From contig CM012953.1 in assembly GCA_000181795.3 (NCBI GenBank), positions 14,242,183 through 14,306,182 on the forward strand: DNA of 64,000 nt, given 5' to 3'. Numbering within the stretch: the first letter of the stretch is position 1; every line of letters begins with the position of its first letter. The notes beneath the pieces were generated by a model. The model was given only the letters and a program-made list of their open reading frames with translations, did not search any database and had not been told where the DNA came from. The position numbers and the translations under genes are program-made. This document shows positions 49,073-60,744 of this stretch, in pieces. The DNA is from Trichinella spiralis. Taxonomy: Eukaryota; Nematoda; Enoplea; Trichinellida; Trichinellidae.

Positions 49073-52000
49073 ATGACTAGCAAGAGAGCGCACAGTAGTG
49101 ACGAAGTTCCTTTAGCAAAGCGGCTCAGGCGTAGTGCGTTAAGCAGTGCAGCCGAGGAACAAGTAGTATATCAGTATTATTTATCGCTTGTTTATATTTA
49201 TTAATTTTTGATTTTGTTCAGGCGAAGCATATTCGTGAGTTATTTACTAGAATGCGTGATTTTGTTAATGAAGATGGACGTCACGTTAGCAGACCATTTT
49301 TTCGTTTTGCTTCAAAAAAGTGATTACTTTAAAGAAATGCACGTAATAGTATGCGTGAAAATATTTATTTTAATTTCCTTTAGACTCACGCCTGAATATG
49401 TGAAAATTGTGACAAATCCGATGGATTTGACTCTTATTCACGAAAAAGTCAAGCAAGACGAATATGCCAATGTGGATCAGTTTATGTCTGATGTTAATTT
49501 GATGGTTGAGAATGCGAAAAATTTTTACAAAGTCTATTTATAATTTTTGTTATTTTTTAAATATTTTTATTGAACTGACAGTTGGTTTGTTCGTTAGAAA
49601 GATTCTGTGGAATATGGTGACGCCTGTGATCTTTGGAATATGATTACAGAAGCTAGGAACAAGCAAGAATGCAATAGTGATACAATGAGCGAATTCAGTA
49701 ATCGTTCAATAGACAGTTCACCAACTCCAAGTTTAAGGTAGAGATGAAAATATTGCATTGTATGTTTATTTATTTATATACATATATGTATGTATCAATC
49801 AGTCCGAAAAGGGAAAATGCCAGTAATCGAACGCAGGCATGTTTGTTGGAAAAGCTCCTTTGCACTGTATTGACTGCTAAATCTGAAGATGGTTTGCTGT
49901 GCGAGGCATTCAAAGTGATCCCTTCGAAAGAGGTATATGCTTTGTAATGTGAAATAATTGGAAAAGGAAAAGCAACTTATTGAAATCCACTTTCACGTTG
50001 CAGGAATGGCCATATTATTATGAAGTAATTCGTGATCCAATCGATCTGAGGACGATTTCAATGAAATTGCGTCGTGGACGTTATAGATCTGTGAACGATC
50101 TTGAGAAAGATTTAAATCAACTTTGTCGAAATGCTAAGCTTTTCAATGAGCCAAGTTCATCTGTTTATCGAGTAGCTAATAGAAAAAGATTAATTTTCGT
50201 AAATATTTAATGTATATATATTTTATTTTTCTTTTTAAGGCAGCTAATGCAATTCGAAAACTTGTTGCACATCGTAAAATGGAATTGACCGATTCCAATG
50301 CGAAGTCAAGCAGCTATTATCACGAGTAAATTTATTTATATAATTAATATTGTCCATCTGATGGAATTAGTGATAATTTTTCACATGAATACGAAACTTA
50401 TGAATATTGGTTAATTTTAGAATGAAAAAGACCTCTGCTGTTATCGACAATTTTTTGAGAGAAGTTTGTGCTGTTGTTGAAGAAGATTCAGATGATGAAC
50501 AGATTCCATTGTCGACAAATGCACAGCTTAAAAATTTGTACACTTTTTTACGCAGTTGTCGTGATGAACTTTCCGGTCAGTGTTTAGTTGAACCTTTTTT
50601 GAGATGTCCGGAGAGAAGGTTTGTTTGTTTGTTTGTTTGTTTTTAATTTTGAAATAATTTACATTTATTTGCAGCTCTTTTCCTAAATATTATGAAAAAA
50701 TTGCGATGCCTATCTCCTTTTACGCTATAAATCACAAATTGAAGGTGACTTGAAATTATTCTGTTTATTTATTAATTACAAATTTGATTGAAATTGTTTC
50801 AGGTTGGTTTGTACAACGCTGTAAGCGGTATGCTTGACGATATTAGTTTGCTTTGTTCAAATGTGAAAGTCTATTTCGGTGAAAATTCAGAACTATATAA
50901 AGTATGTTGAAAAGGAACATTAAACAATATTGCAATTTTCATTTATTATACTACCGTAATTGAAGAAAAAGTATATTGATTTGAAAAAAAAATTTAATGA
51001 CGAATTTGAATATATGACACTATGTTTTCTTTTTTTTTTTTTGAAATCAGCTTTTGTGCCAATTTATTATCAGTGCTTTGTTGCTATGAATTTTCATCAA
51101 CTAGCACAATAATAATGGTATTTGTTAATTTAATTTTGAATATTTCATTAATACATATTTATGATAGCATGCATTATTCATTATTGGAGCGAATTGTTGT
51201 TATCGTTTTTTTCATATCAGTATGATTACTGCACGTTGAACTTTATTTTGCACATGGTTGAAAGCTGTTTTCCTATGTCTGCAGTTGATTAATTTTAGAG
51301 AGCTTTAAAGCTGCAATTGATGGCATTCAGCAAAATCCAAGATACGGATACATCCCAACTAGAACTATCTGTATGGAAAGTATTCTTTGATAAAATATTT
51401 GTTTGTTTTTATTTTTTTTCAAACGTAGGATTTGGAACATTTGGCTGGCTTAGATGATGTTCCTAAAACGGAATCAACTTTGCATTTGCCGGCGGTGAAA
51501 TTGGAATTCAACGAAGAAAGTGCACGAGGCAAAGTTGGTAGAAAATCGTTCGACGATGCTCTTGCTCAATACAGAGAGAAATTGCTTAGCGTTTACAACA
51601 CGGTTGTCAATTATCGAGTTGGAAAAAATTCTTTTTTTTTCTATTTTATTTTTAAATAACGCAAATTATAAAATGGATTATACATTTGATAATTTATTGT
51701 GTAGGATCAGACGGGGCGTGTTGTTGCTATGGCTTTTATGGAGAAACCTTCGAAGAAGCTCTATCCCGACTATTACAAAGTAATCCCAGAGCCGATTGAT
51801 TTGCACATGATCAAAGCGACTATCGACTCAGACCGAGTAAGACACGACATTTGTAGTTTATTTCTTTTTTTAAATATAATATTTGCATATTGAATATTTG
51901 TTCATTTTTAATTCAGTACACTTCGTCACAAGCTTTGGCGGCAGATTTTGAACTTCTGTTTGAAAATGCTCGTCATTACAACGAAGATTATTCAGCAATT

Positions 52001-55000
52001 TATACTGATGCGAACACGTTGAATGGAGTATTTGCAGACGCTATGAAGCATGTTTTTCCAACTCCGTTAACAATACCCAAGTGCAACAAAACTAGGTAAG
52101 ATTTCACTTTGCATGCTTTTTTTTGCTGGTGCAAATATGAATTAAATAATAATTTGCATGAAAGAGAGAATTTTATATTATTATAATTAAGAGATTACAG
52201 AGAATAATAAATATTCATTAGTCAGTCATCACGTGTGTCAGTTGGACGCATCGGGCGCTCTTCGACTGATCACACACACGCGCACAAGAAAAAATAAGCT
52301 GAATTCAAGCATTGGTTGGTTCAAAATATAGACTATTATTAAGATTTCTTTTGAAAATTATCAGTGATTTATTCATGTATATCTGATGTTGTTTTTGTGA
52401 TTTTATCCGGTGAATATTTTTTTATTTTATAACATGATTGATTGATTAATTTTTACAATATTTTACAAGAAATAATTTGTTTTATTTTGATAATTTAAAC
52501 TGGGATAAAATTTGTATTATGTTTTGGTGAAATTAACGGTTGAATTTTAAATTGCATGCATAATTAATATATTTAAAAAGTTATTTGAAAGTTTGTAAAT
52601 TTTTAGCATTTATAGAAAAACAAATACTGCAAAGTGTGGACATTTTTTGTTAGCATAAAATTTGTCTAGTGAGCATTGTTTGCGCACGTGTGGTGTAATG
52701 GGGGTGCTGTTTATTTGGTGATTTCGTTGCTTTGCAAAATTTTAATTGGTCGCTCTTAATACGCGTTATTTTCTTTCTTAAATATCAAATAAAATATTCA
52801 ACTTGTCAGTAATTTCAAAATTTGCTTATATACATATGTATATATATAGCAGCAGTGGTAAGTTGAGATCATCATCAATTATGTTGAATCAGTTTATAAA
52901 AAAATTTTTTATTTTTATTTGTTTTAAATTATTAAATTTTGAAAATAGGCGAAATAAATAATTAATATTTTATTAAATTGATGCGAAATGATAATTTTTT
53001 GTGAATAAATTATGCGCATGTTGTTGTAATGTGCGTGTTTCAGGCGTTCGAATTATAATTTTATATTGAAAGATCGATCGCGTAGAGGAAGTTATAGCAG
53101 TGATTCATCTGGCAATCGAGTGTCACGAAAAAGTCAAAATATCTCTTTGGGTGAACATGAGCTGAAACTTTGGTACATCTACCAGGCGATCAAAGAATTC
53201 CGTGATCCGAACAATCGTACATTGTCGTCAGTTTTTCTGAAATTGCCATCTCGAACTGTACGTAGTGAATGAAGATTTGTTTTTTTTTGTTTAAGGAATT
53301 TATAATGGAAATTGTTTTTAATAATTATTAATAATTATACTTGTAATTGTTGTTCGGTTAGGATTATCCAGATTATTATGAAGTGATTCGAAAGCCGATT
53401 GATTTGCAAAAGATTTGCAACAAACTTTCCGCTAAACAGTACGACAGTGTCGAAGCGTTGGTGTCTGATTTCGCTTTGATGTTCGACAACGCTTGCAAAT
53501 TCAACGATCCAGATTCATTGATTTACAAAGTGATTAAACCATAATGATAATTTATTATTCATTTTTTTCTTCTAAATATGGGTTATTATTATTATTATTA
53601 TTCCATCATTGCAGGATGCTTTGACATTGCAACGGGTGTTGATACAGAAGGCTGCTGAACTGCGACGTGGTGAACAACATTCTCCACCAATTGACGTGCA
53701 ATCTGATGTTCAAGAGCTTTTGAACCGAATTTTCTCTGACGTTCTGAATTATCAAGTAATTTGAGCAGCATTGTTGGCTTTTCTGTTTTTTTTTGTTTTG
53801 CACACCATTGAAAGAAAGAATACTGTAGTGGAGTGGTACAAAGTATTTTTTGAAAAAGAAAATTATGATAATATGTTGTTTTTGTTGCATGCAGTAATAA
53901 GCGAAGGTATTGTTTTGTTATTTGATTTTTGAATATTTTCCAAGGATGATCTGGGTCGATGTTTGAGCGATTCGTTGTACGAAGCCGACGAAGAATATTT
54001 AATAAAGACCAAAGACAAGTAATTGTTGTTGATTTTCTTTTAGCACATAATTTGGTTTTTATCAATTTAAGCTAACATTATATAATATATATGCATTGAC
54101 GACAAACAAGTGTTGCGTAATGACAGTTGAAAAATAAATGTGTGAAATATTATTAATTTTTTTGAGCAGATTTAAGTTAGAGAATATTCAATTTTTTCTC
54201 ATGACCACTAGTGTAAAAGTATTCTGTTTCAATCGTTGAATTGAATTATTGTTGCTATTATTATTTGATTTGTTTATTTATTTTTATCTTAAATCAAATA
54301 GATTATTATTATTATTATAAATCTGACTGAATTGGAAATAATTCAATGAATGATATTTTGTGCGATTATTGATCAAATAATAATGTTATGTTCTTTTATA
54401 TAATATGAAAAATATATGAAGATTTTTTTTCAGAGATGCTGTGACATTGAATATTATCAAAAAACGTTTGGAAATGGTGAAATTTTTTGAATTTTCATTT
54501 GGTATATTTTGATTTGTTGATTTGTATGAATTTTGTAGAAGTGGTATACGCGATTGGATCGTTTTCAGCAAGATATGCTTGAAGTTTTCAAACGTGCTCG
54601 AAGATTGAAAAGTGTAAATTCGCAGGTATGATTGTTTTTTTTTGTCTTAGTTGTTTTGTTTATTTGCAATTAATTTGCATTAGATATTCGAAGATTCGGT
54701 GGATTTGCAGTCGTATTTTATAAAAGTTCGAGACGAACTGACCAAAAGGGGCGATTTGTTCTATTCGTCGGCGATGAGATTCACCGAGAAAGATTTGATC
54801 AGTGAAATTGACGCGATGCGCAGGCGGAACGCGTCCAAATCCAACTTGGAATCCGAAGTCGAGGACAATTCCATCAACGAGCCAAAGGTGAGGAGGCTTG
54901 GGTCACTTATAAACGCTGTGGTGGATATCCACCATTTTGAAGCAGGGTTATCGTTTGCCGTTATAAAAGGGAGAGTGGACATGAAAAGCTGTGGTGTAAG

Positions 55001-58000
55001 TTGTTTTATTACGCAGCAACTCACACTCGGGCAGTCAGCAAACAAACAAACAAACAAGCATATCTAGCTACAACAGCAATATTTATAGCTGTTAGATGTG
55101 TTTCCGGTTAGTTGTACTTGGCTTTTTCATGCATTATATTGGCGGTGGATATTAAGTAGTAGTAGTAGTAGTAGGGGTACATGCAGTATATTTTTCAGTT
55201 TTTCTTCATTTATCATTTATTTTTTTCACTAACTAATTTATTTTTATTTTAATATTTATTCCACCGTCACGGTGATTTGAATTTGAACATTGATTATCGT
55301 ATTTGAGGAAGGTGATGTGGAACTGTCGTCGGTGGATGTTGGCGGAACAGTTTACAACGTGGGACATTTTGCCTACGTGAAACAGCAGCAGAACAATTAC
55401 AAGCCACGTATATTGCTAATTTCGCGAATTTGGAAACAGCCCACTGGAGCAGTTGGCATTTTTGGCAACTGGTATTACAGACCATCAGAGACGTGTCACG
55501 TTTCAGTTAGAAAATTTTTGAAAAATGTAATTTTTTATTTATATTCATATTTTAAAAAGTTGTTTTTTAATGTTTATTTTATTTTTCTTTTTATCCTATG
55601 CATTACAGTACTTTTTCAAATTGATTTCAGTTTTGAAGAAAGTGTTTTTTTTGTAGGAAGTGTTTCGTACGGACGCTTACGATCGTGTTGAGCCGTCGAC
55701 ATTGGCCGGTAGATGTCATGTCCTTTTCATTAAAACATTTGTCAATCACAAGCCAACAGTAAACCATCATTTATCATAATTAATAAATAAACAAATAATT
55801 ATACAAAGTGTGAATTTTGTTTCTTTTTTTTCTTTGAGAATTTTGCCGACGAAGATGTGTACGTTTGTGAATCACGGTATTCTGTTGTCAGTCAAGAATT
55901 CAAGAAGATCAAAGTGAGCAAGCAGGCAGTTATTTTTTTTGGCTTGTTTTATTCAGTGCTTATTTTTTCATATATATTTTCCCAGTCTTGGCAGTTGAGT
56001 TCACAAGGAGTGCATTTGGAAGACCGATCCACACCTTGTTTATTGTTGCGTATGCCTCTCAATTTGGAACCACATGATGCCAACAATGGGAACCTGTTAT
56101 CATCAGTTCAGCAAGAGGAAAGCACTAGTAAACAAGAGGACAACAACAACAGTTGTTTATTGGTTGCCGATACAGGACGAACGGTGAGTAAATAAAGCAG
56201 TTATTTATAAATATTTTTAGCATACTTTGTTGCGGAATTATTTCCGCTATTGGTTGTCTTAATTTCAGTCCTTTATTTATAATTCTATTGGCTGTTTAAT
56301 GCTGGCCGTGGATTGGTGAATTTTTACTTAAAAAATTTTTTTATTAAAATCAAATATTAAATGAAATTGAATGAATATAAATGCAAATGCTACTGCTGCT
56401 AATGGTGACGCAAACCTTTTACGAATCTCACTGCCTTGTTGTATTGATTTTGTTTTAAACAAATTGAAGTTTTTTTGGAAAATGAAAAAAATGATTTGGA
56501 AAAATAAAATTAAATATTAGTTGAGTAAAAGTAGCTTTAACTTTTTCCCCAAATTATATTTATTTGAATTTTGGAAAGCAAAAATTTACTAGTCCCCATT
56601 TGCCGTCAGTGAACAACAATCGATATTATTAGTCAGAGTCCTAGTCAATTTTTTTTTTAATTTATTTATTATCTTATTTTTTCTGAATGACATATTTCAA
56701 TACATTTAAATAAATGTTGATTTATTTGGTAGGATGTTGTTGTCGCTGGTCAAAAGGAAAACTTGTCCACTGTTGCTTATGAACAGATTCAATTGAATGG
56801 TTGTTGGATAAGACTCGGCGATTGCGTGTACATCCGTGTTTCTGAACATGAAGTGAAAGTTGTCCTTGTCGAACGAATCTGGAAATCTCAAGAGTAATTT
56901 TCCCAGCAGACGACGATCTGCATCATAATTATTAGTTTATTTATTTACTTATTTATTTATTGCTTTTTTTCAAGTGATATACTTCTGCATGGCATCCCAT
57001 TTGTCAGTCCACACCAGATTGAGCACGAGCCTACGCAGATGTTTTATAAAAAGGAACTTTTTGCCGTTGAACCGTCTGAGACGTTCAACGGACGGTCAGT
57101 AGTTGGCCGTTGTGCGGTGCTTTCTTTGAAAGATTATTGTTCCTGTATGTAGATCACTGTTCAAAATGTGGATGTTTATTTGTTTGTTTGTTTGTTTGTT
57201 TATTTATTTTGTTTTTAGCCAGACCGACCGAAGTGAACGAAGCAGACGTTTTTCTGTGCGATTCACGGGCAGTATGGAATGAATACGGAAAACGTGTAAT
57301 ACCTGACAATCCCGAGCGAAAATTTAAACTTCCTGTAATGTTGTTTTTATTTTCATTTTTCAGTGATCAATTAATTAATTAGTTAATTAATTTTTATTTC
57401 ACAAACAGACCTTTCGACTAAGCTGTGAAGTACCTGAAGATGAAGTTGCATTTTTCAAAAAGCCAATGAGTGCGGAAAAAGTTTGTTGAATTAATTTAAT
57501 TTTTATTGAATATTTTAATAATTTTCTCTAAATTTAAATCTCCCATCACAGGAACCTTCGCCGTTTTTAATGCAGCGTGCAATTGTGTACAACGACCTTC
57601 CTTTGCCTGAGCAGAAGAACAACAACATCAGATGCTCCAATTCTGAAATAGCCGAACCTAGCAGCAGCACTATCTCCTCCACTACTGCTACTACTACTCC
57701 TACTACTACTACTACTGTTCGGGTAAATTTTAATTTTTGAATACACTTTTTTTTCATTTGCTTATCAAAGATTGTCTTGGCTTTCAGGTTGATACACCAT
57801 CCACACCGAAACTTACTTCCAGATCAAAAAGTGGTTACATCTTATTTTCGGCTGTAATTCGCAAACGGATCATGGCTGAAAATCCAGAATGTTCTTTTGG
57901 GCACATCAGCAAAATTGTCGGCGCTGAGGTAGAGGAGAAAATTTTCCTTACTAATATATATATATATATATATATATTATTAAATTTTAAAATATTCTGC

Positions 58001-58681
58001 TTCAAAAAATTTTCATTGATCAAATGAAGAGAGAGAGCAATTTTCAAACTTTGCACATCAATTTGTATGGATCAGATTTTTTTTAAAAAAATCATTTTTC
58101 TCTGAATTCTAAAAATGGATTCAATTTATTATAGAAATAATGTCTTTTTTTGTTCTTCTAAAACGTTTCTGGTGAATATTTATCATGTGCGTTAATTTGC
58201 ATAGTGGAAGAAGCTGTCTGAAGAAGAGAAGAAAAAATATGAAGAGGAAGCACAAAAAATTGCAGAAGAGAGGGAAAAGGCTGACCAGTTGACTGGTGGC
58301 CGTTTGCAGCTTCTTCCTGGTCAGATCAGGGTTTATTGTTGCAAATGGCGTGATTGTGATTATCAATTCGACACTGTCGAACAGCTGAACGAGCACATCA
58401 CTTCAATGCACACTAGTCAAATAGGTAAAATTGCATTTTTTTTTCTTCTTCTATTTTATTTTTTATTATTGTATATTGTTGTAATAATTTATTATTTTAA
58501 CGAATTTTACAATCGATTTGGCAATGCTTATTTTTATGGTTGTATATAATTTCGATCAATTTCAGTTGAAGGCAGTGACAATCAGTATGTATGCATGTGG
58601 TTGACTTGTTCCAAATATCGCAAAGAGGGCAGGTAAAATGATCGTATATTTTTTGTTTTTGCATAAATATTCCATTTCAAA

Positions 58682-58718
<37 letters not shown>

Positions 58719-59924
58719 GATGTTTTTTTGTAGACCGTTTCCATCTCTTGCTCGTTTGCATCGTCACATCAAAGAAAAACACATGCCACAATCTGTGAAA
58801 TGTTTATTTCCGCAGAATCTTGGAAAGTAAGCTAACTCTAGCTGTTTGGTATTTTTCTATTAAAAAACCATTTTTTGCTGATTTGATTGTTGTCTTACAA
58901 CGTGGAATAATAATTGGTATGGTTAATAAGCTTTTGCGATTGTATTTGTTCTAGGCATTATATATCTATGTCATCGTCTAGTGGATTAGACTCTGCTCAG
59001 CTTGCGCAGACATCGATGTCTGCTTTTCAGCAGCAGCAGCAGCAGCAACAGCAGACTGAACAGCATCAGTATTATCAACAGCAACAATATCTGGAACAGC
59101 AGCAACAAAATGCGGTTCTCATGTCCACACCCACCCCAACGCACCAGTTTTCCAACGTTGCCCAAACCCAGCCGATCCGTTATGCACCTCCTGGTAGTAG
59201 TATAAATGCCCGTATGCTTGTTGTTTTCATTTTTTCGCATGTTCTGTTTTCTGAATTCTGTTATATTATTGATATATTTCTCATAGCTTCGGCACATGGT
59301 GCCTACGATAATCAAACCGCTGGTGGAGCATACCCGATGCACTACTCTGGTCAACCCCTTTCTCCAGCAGTGCAGCAAAGTAAAAATAAAGATTAGCAAA
59401 TTTTCACATTCCACAAGGAGTGTTCAGAAAAAATTATTCAGCTTATTTATTTATTTATTATTTATTTTTTCTGTAGCCATGGCATCGTCACATGGAGGAA
59501 GAGTACGATCACCGGCTTCGTTTTCAATGCCTGCAACGCCGACTAAATCGTCAGTTGATCCGGGCAGTATTCTGGTGCGTGCACTGGAAAAGCCTGTAGA
59601 ACCAATTCAGCTTCAACCTCAGGTTTTGCGTGTCAGCAAAGTTGTCCACTCGAAAACTTACTTAAAGTATGATTTTAATATACAATGTTAATGTTTAATG
59701 TTATTTATTGCTAATTCAGCTGGGCACGGAACCGATCTGGGCGTACTTTAACACTGTCAGGTGATAGTTCTGAATTGAAAAAGGCCCGAAAAATTGACAC
59801 GCTTGAAAGTATTGCAATGGATTCGAAAAAAACTGATGCAGTTGTTCAAGCACTGAATATCATGACAAAAGCATTGTACTGTCGTGTTGACAGTGTGAAT
59901 AATTTGGAAAATTTTTTCAGATGA
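49073..59924 (+). CDS. PBRM1: Polybromo-1 copy B (tandem paralogue of copy A), 38 coding exons
   Basis: Second full-length polybromo, 1759 aa from 5280 nt in 38 exons. Domain order is the same as copy A: N-terminus KRLRRSALSSAAEEQ, six bromodomain units (aa ~35-910), two BAH domains (~911-1281), HMG box (~1339-1420), two C2H2 fingers (to ~1512) and a tail. Each exon has a counterpart in copy A at the same position and phase, and 18 or more are exactly equal in length (for example 98, 148, 168, 70, 99, 132, 141, 43, 87, 102, 75, 170, 116, 72, 220, 67, 93 nt). Introns share no obvious sequence. Exon 1 is 49073-49162; the stop is 59922-59924. Both copies show coding constraint throughout, so neither is a pseudogene. 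It probably builds an alternative PBAF complex. Confidence 0.95.
49222..54887 (+). other. Copy B bromodomain array (BD1-BD6), exons 2-21
   Basis: Exons: BD1 49222-49319, 49384-49531, 49598-49737; BD2 49803-49932, 50004-50171, 50240-50325; BD3 50421-50618, 50675-50744, 50803-50901, 51299-51370; BD4 51429-51617, 51705-51836, 51917-52095; BD5 53044-53257, 53362-53529, 53615-53755; BD6 53945-54018, 54434-54476, 54539-54625, 54684-54887. The pocket Asn is kept in BD2 (NAKLFN), BD4 (NARHYN) and BD5 (NACKFN). It is lost in BD1 (NAKNFY), BD3 (NVKVYF) and BD6 (RARRLK). BD3 therefore differs from copy A. Intron 14 (52096-53043) is the longest of this block. Confidence 0.9.
55308..57480 (+). other. Copy B BAH1 and BAH2 domains, exons 22-29
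   Basis: BAH1 exons: 55308-55526, 55657-55758, 55839-55913, 55986-56183. BAH2 exons: 56733-56893, 56975-57144, 57219-57334, 57409-57480. Landmarks are VGHFAYVK, ISRIWKQ, YRPSETCHVSVRKFLKN and DVYVCESRYS in BAH1, and WIRLGDCVYIR, IEHEPTQMFYKKELF and RPTEVNEADVFLCDSR in BAH2. The acceptor used for exon 22 (GTATTTGAG) is unusual in lacking a strong pyrimidine tract, so the exact start of that exon is the least certain border of the gene. Confidence 0.88.
57552..59924 (+). other. Copy B HMG box, C2H2 fingers and C-terminal tail, exons 30-38
   Basis: Exons: 57552-57722, 57788-57928, 58205-58424, 58566-58632, 58734-58826, 58955-59211, 59287-59379, 59477-59666, 59720-59924. The HMG box reads SKSGYILFSAVIRKRIMAEN, then WKKLSEEEKKKYEEEA. 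Finger 1 is CCKWRDCDYQFDTVEQLNEH and finger 2 begins CMWLTCSKYRKEG. Exon 30 ends in a Thr-rich run encoded by ACT repeats. Exon 35 holds a Gln-rich stretch (CAG/CAA, about 59026-59115). The last two exons carry a conserved C-terminal domain: KVVHSKTYLKNWARNRSG, then an alpha-rich end, closer to vertebrate PBRM1 than the copy A tail is. Confidence 0.88.
58683..58717 (+). repeat. (CA)n microsatellite in copy B intron 33
   Basis: About 17 CA units in a 101-nt intron that splits the second zinc finger, only about 16 nt before the acceptor at 58733. Confidence 0.9.
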
Positions 59925-60111
59925 GATGAATATTTGATGTATAATAATTCTTCGCATTTTTATTCCGGTATAATTTATATTGCTGCTCGTACTGTTTGTT
60001 TTTTTTCTTCGTTTTTATTTAAATATTATTATTACTGTACATGTGTGTATACATATATTTTCTGATGTCTCTGCTAGTCGACTGCTGTCAGTATTTGTTA
60101 TTGCGTTAATG

Positions 60112-60143
<32 letters not shown>

Positions 60144-60744
60144 GGTTGTATTTTTTATTCTAGAATTTTTTATTGTTTGTTCGCAGTTAGCAAAGCGGCG
60201 AGTGAAATTTCATTTAATGTTGTTTGTTTTTATAATTTTGGTAAAAGTTATTCTTCGTGATCATAATTATATTGTTCTGCGACGACAACAACGAGATAAA
60301 AAAGAAAAAAGACGAAAAAATATCTGATAAAATTTTTAATGTTCAAAATATTATTATACACAAGTTGAGAAATTTGTGGGAAACAAATTACTTCTGCTGC
60401 TGTACTGATTTTGCGTTGTTTTGGACATTTGCAATGTTCATCTGTTGGTTATTTCAGAGGAAAAAAATTGCAGTCAGTAGTATTTTGATAAGCAGTGAAA
60501 AAATCAAGTATATTGTAATTTTTTGTCGATAGTGTGGTGATATTTGAAAAATATTAATTTCATCACCACCTTTACATTCGCTCTATTATTTATTAGTTTA
60601 AACAATGAAAATGGTATAGTTTAAAGCTTTCGAATTTGTTTTGTTTAAATTTTAGTTTAAAGTCTAAAAAATCAATGAGCAACTAACAGAGGTGATGAAT
60701 TTTTAGTTTTGTTGGACGTCTTGGCGCAGCTTGGATGGCAGAAG
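59925..60744. other. Intergenic, between polybromo copy B and the kinase
   Basis: Contains an (ACAT)n run at about 60115-60138. Some frames are open (for example 59980-60327), but they are hydrophobic translations of AT-rich DNA without a recognisable domain. An acceptor-like AATTTTTAG ends at 60706, 38 nt before the kinase ATG. Confidence 0.6.

Noticed and set aside
59002-59205. Alternative frame rich in Ser/Asn over the Gln-rich exon
   Set aside because: It is a shadow of the CAG/CAA repeat of polybromo B exon 35.
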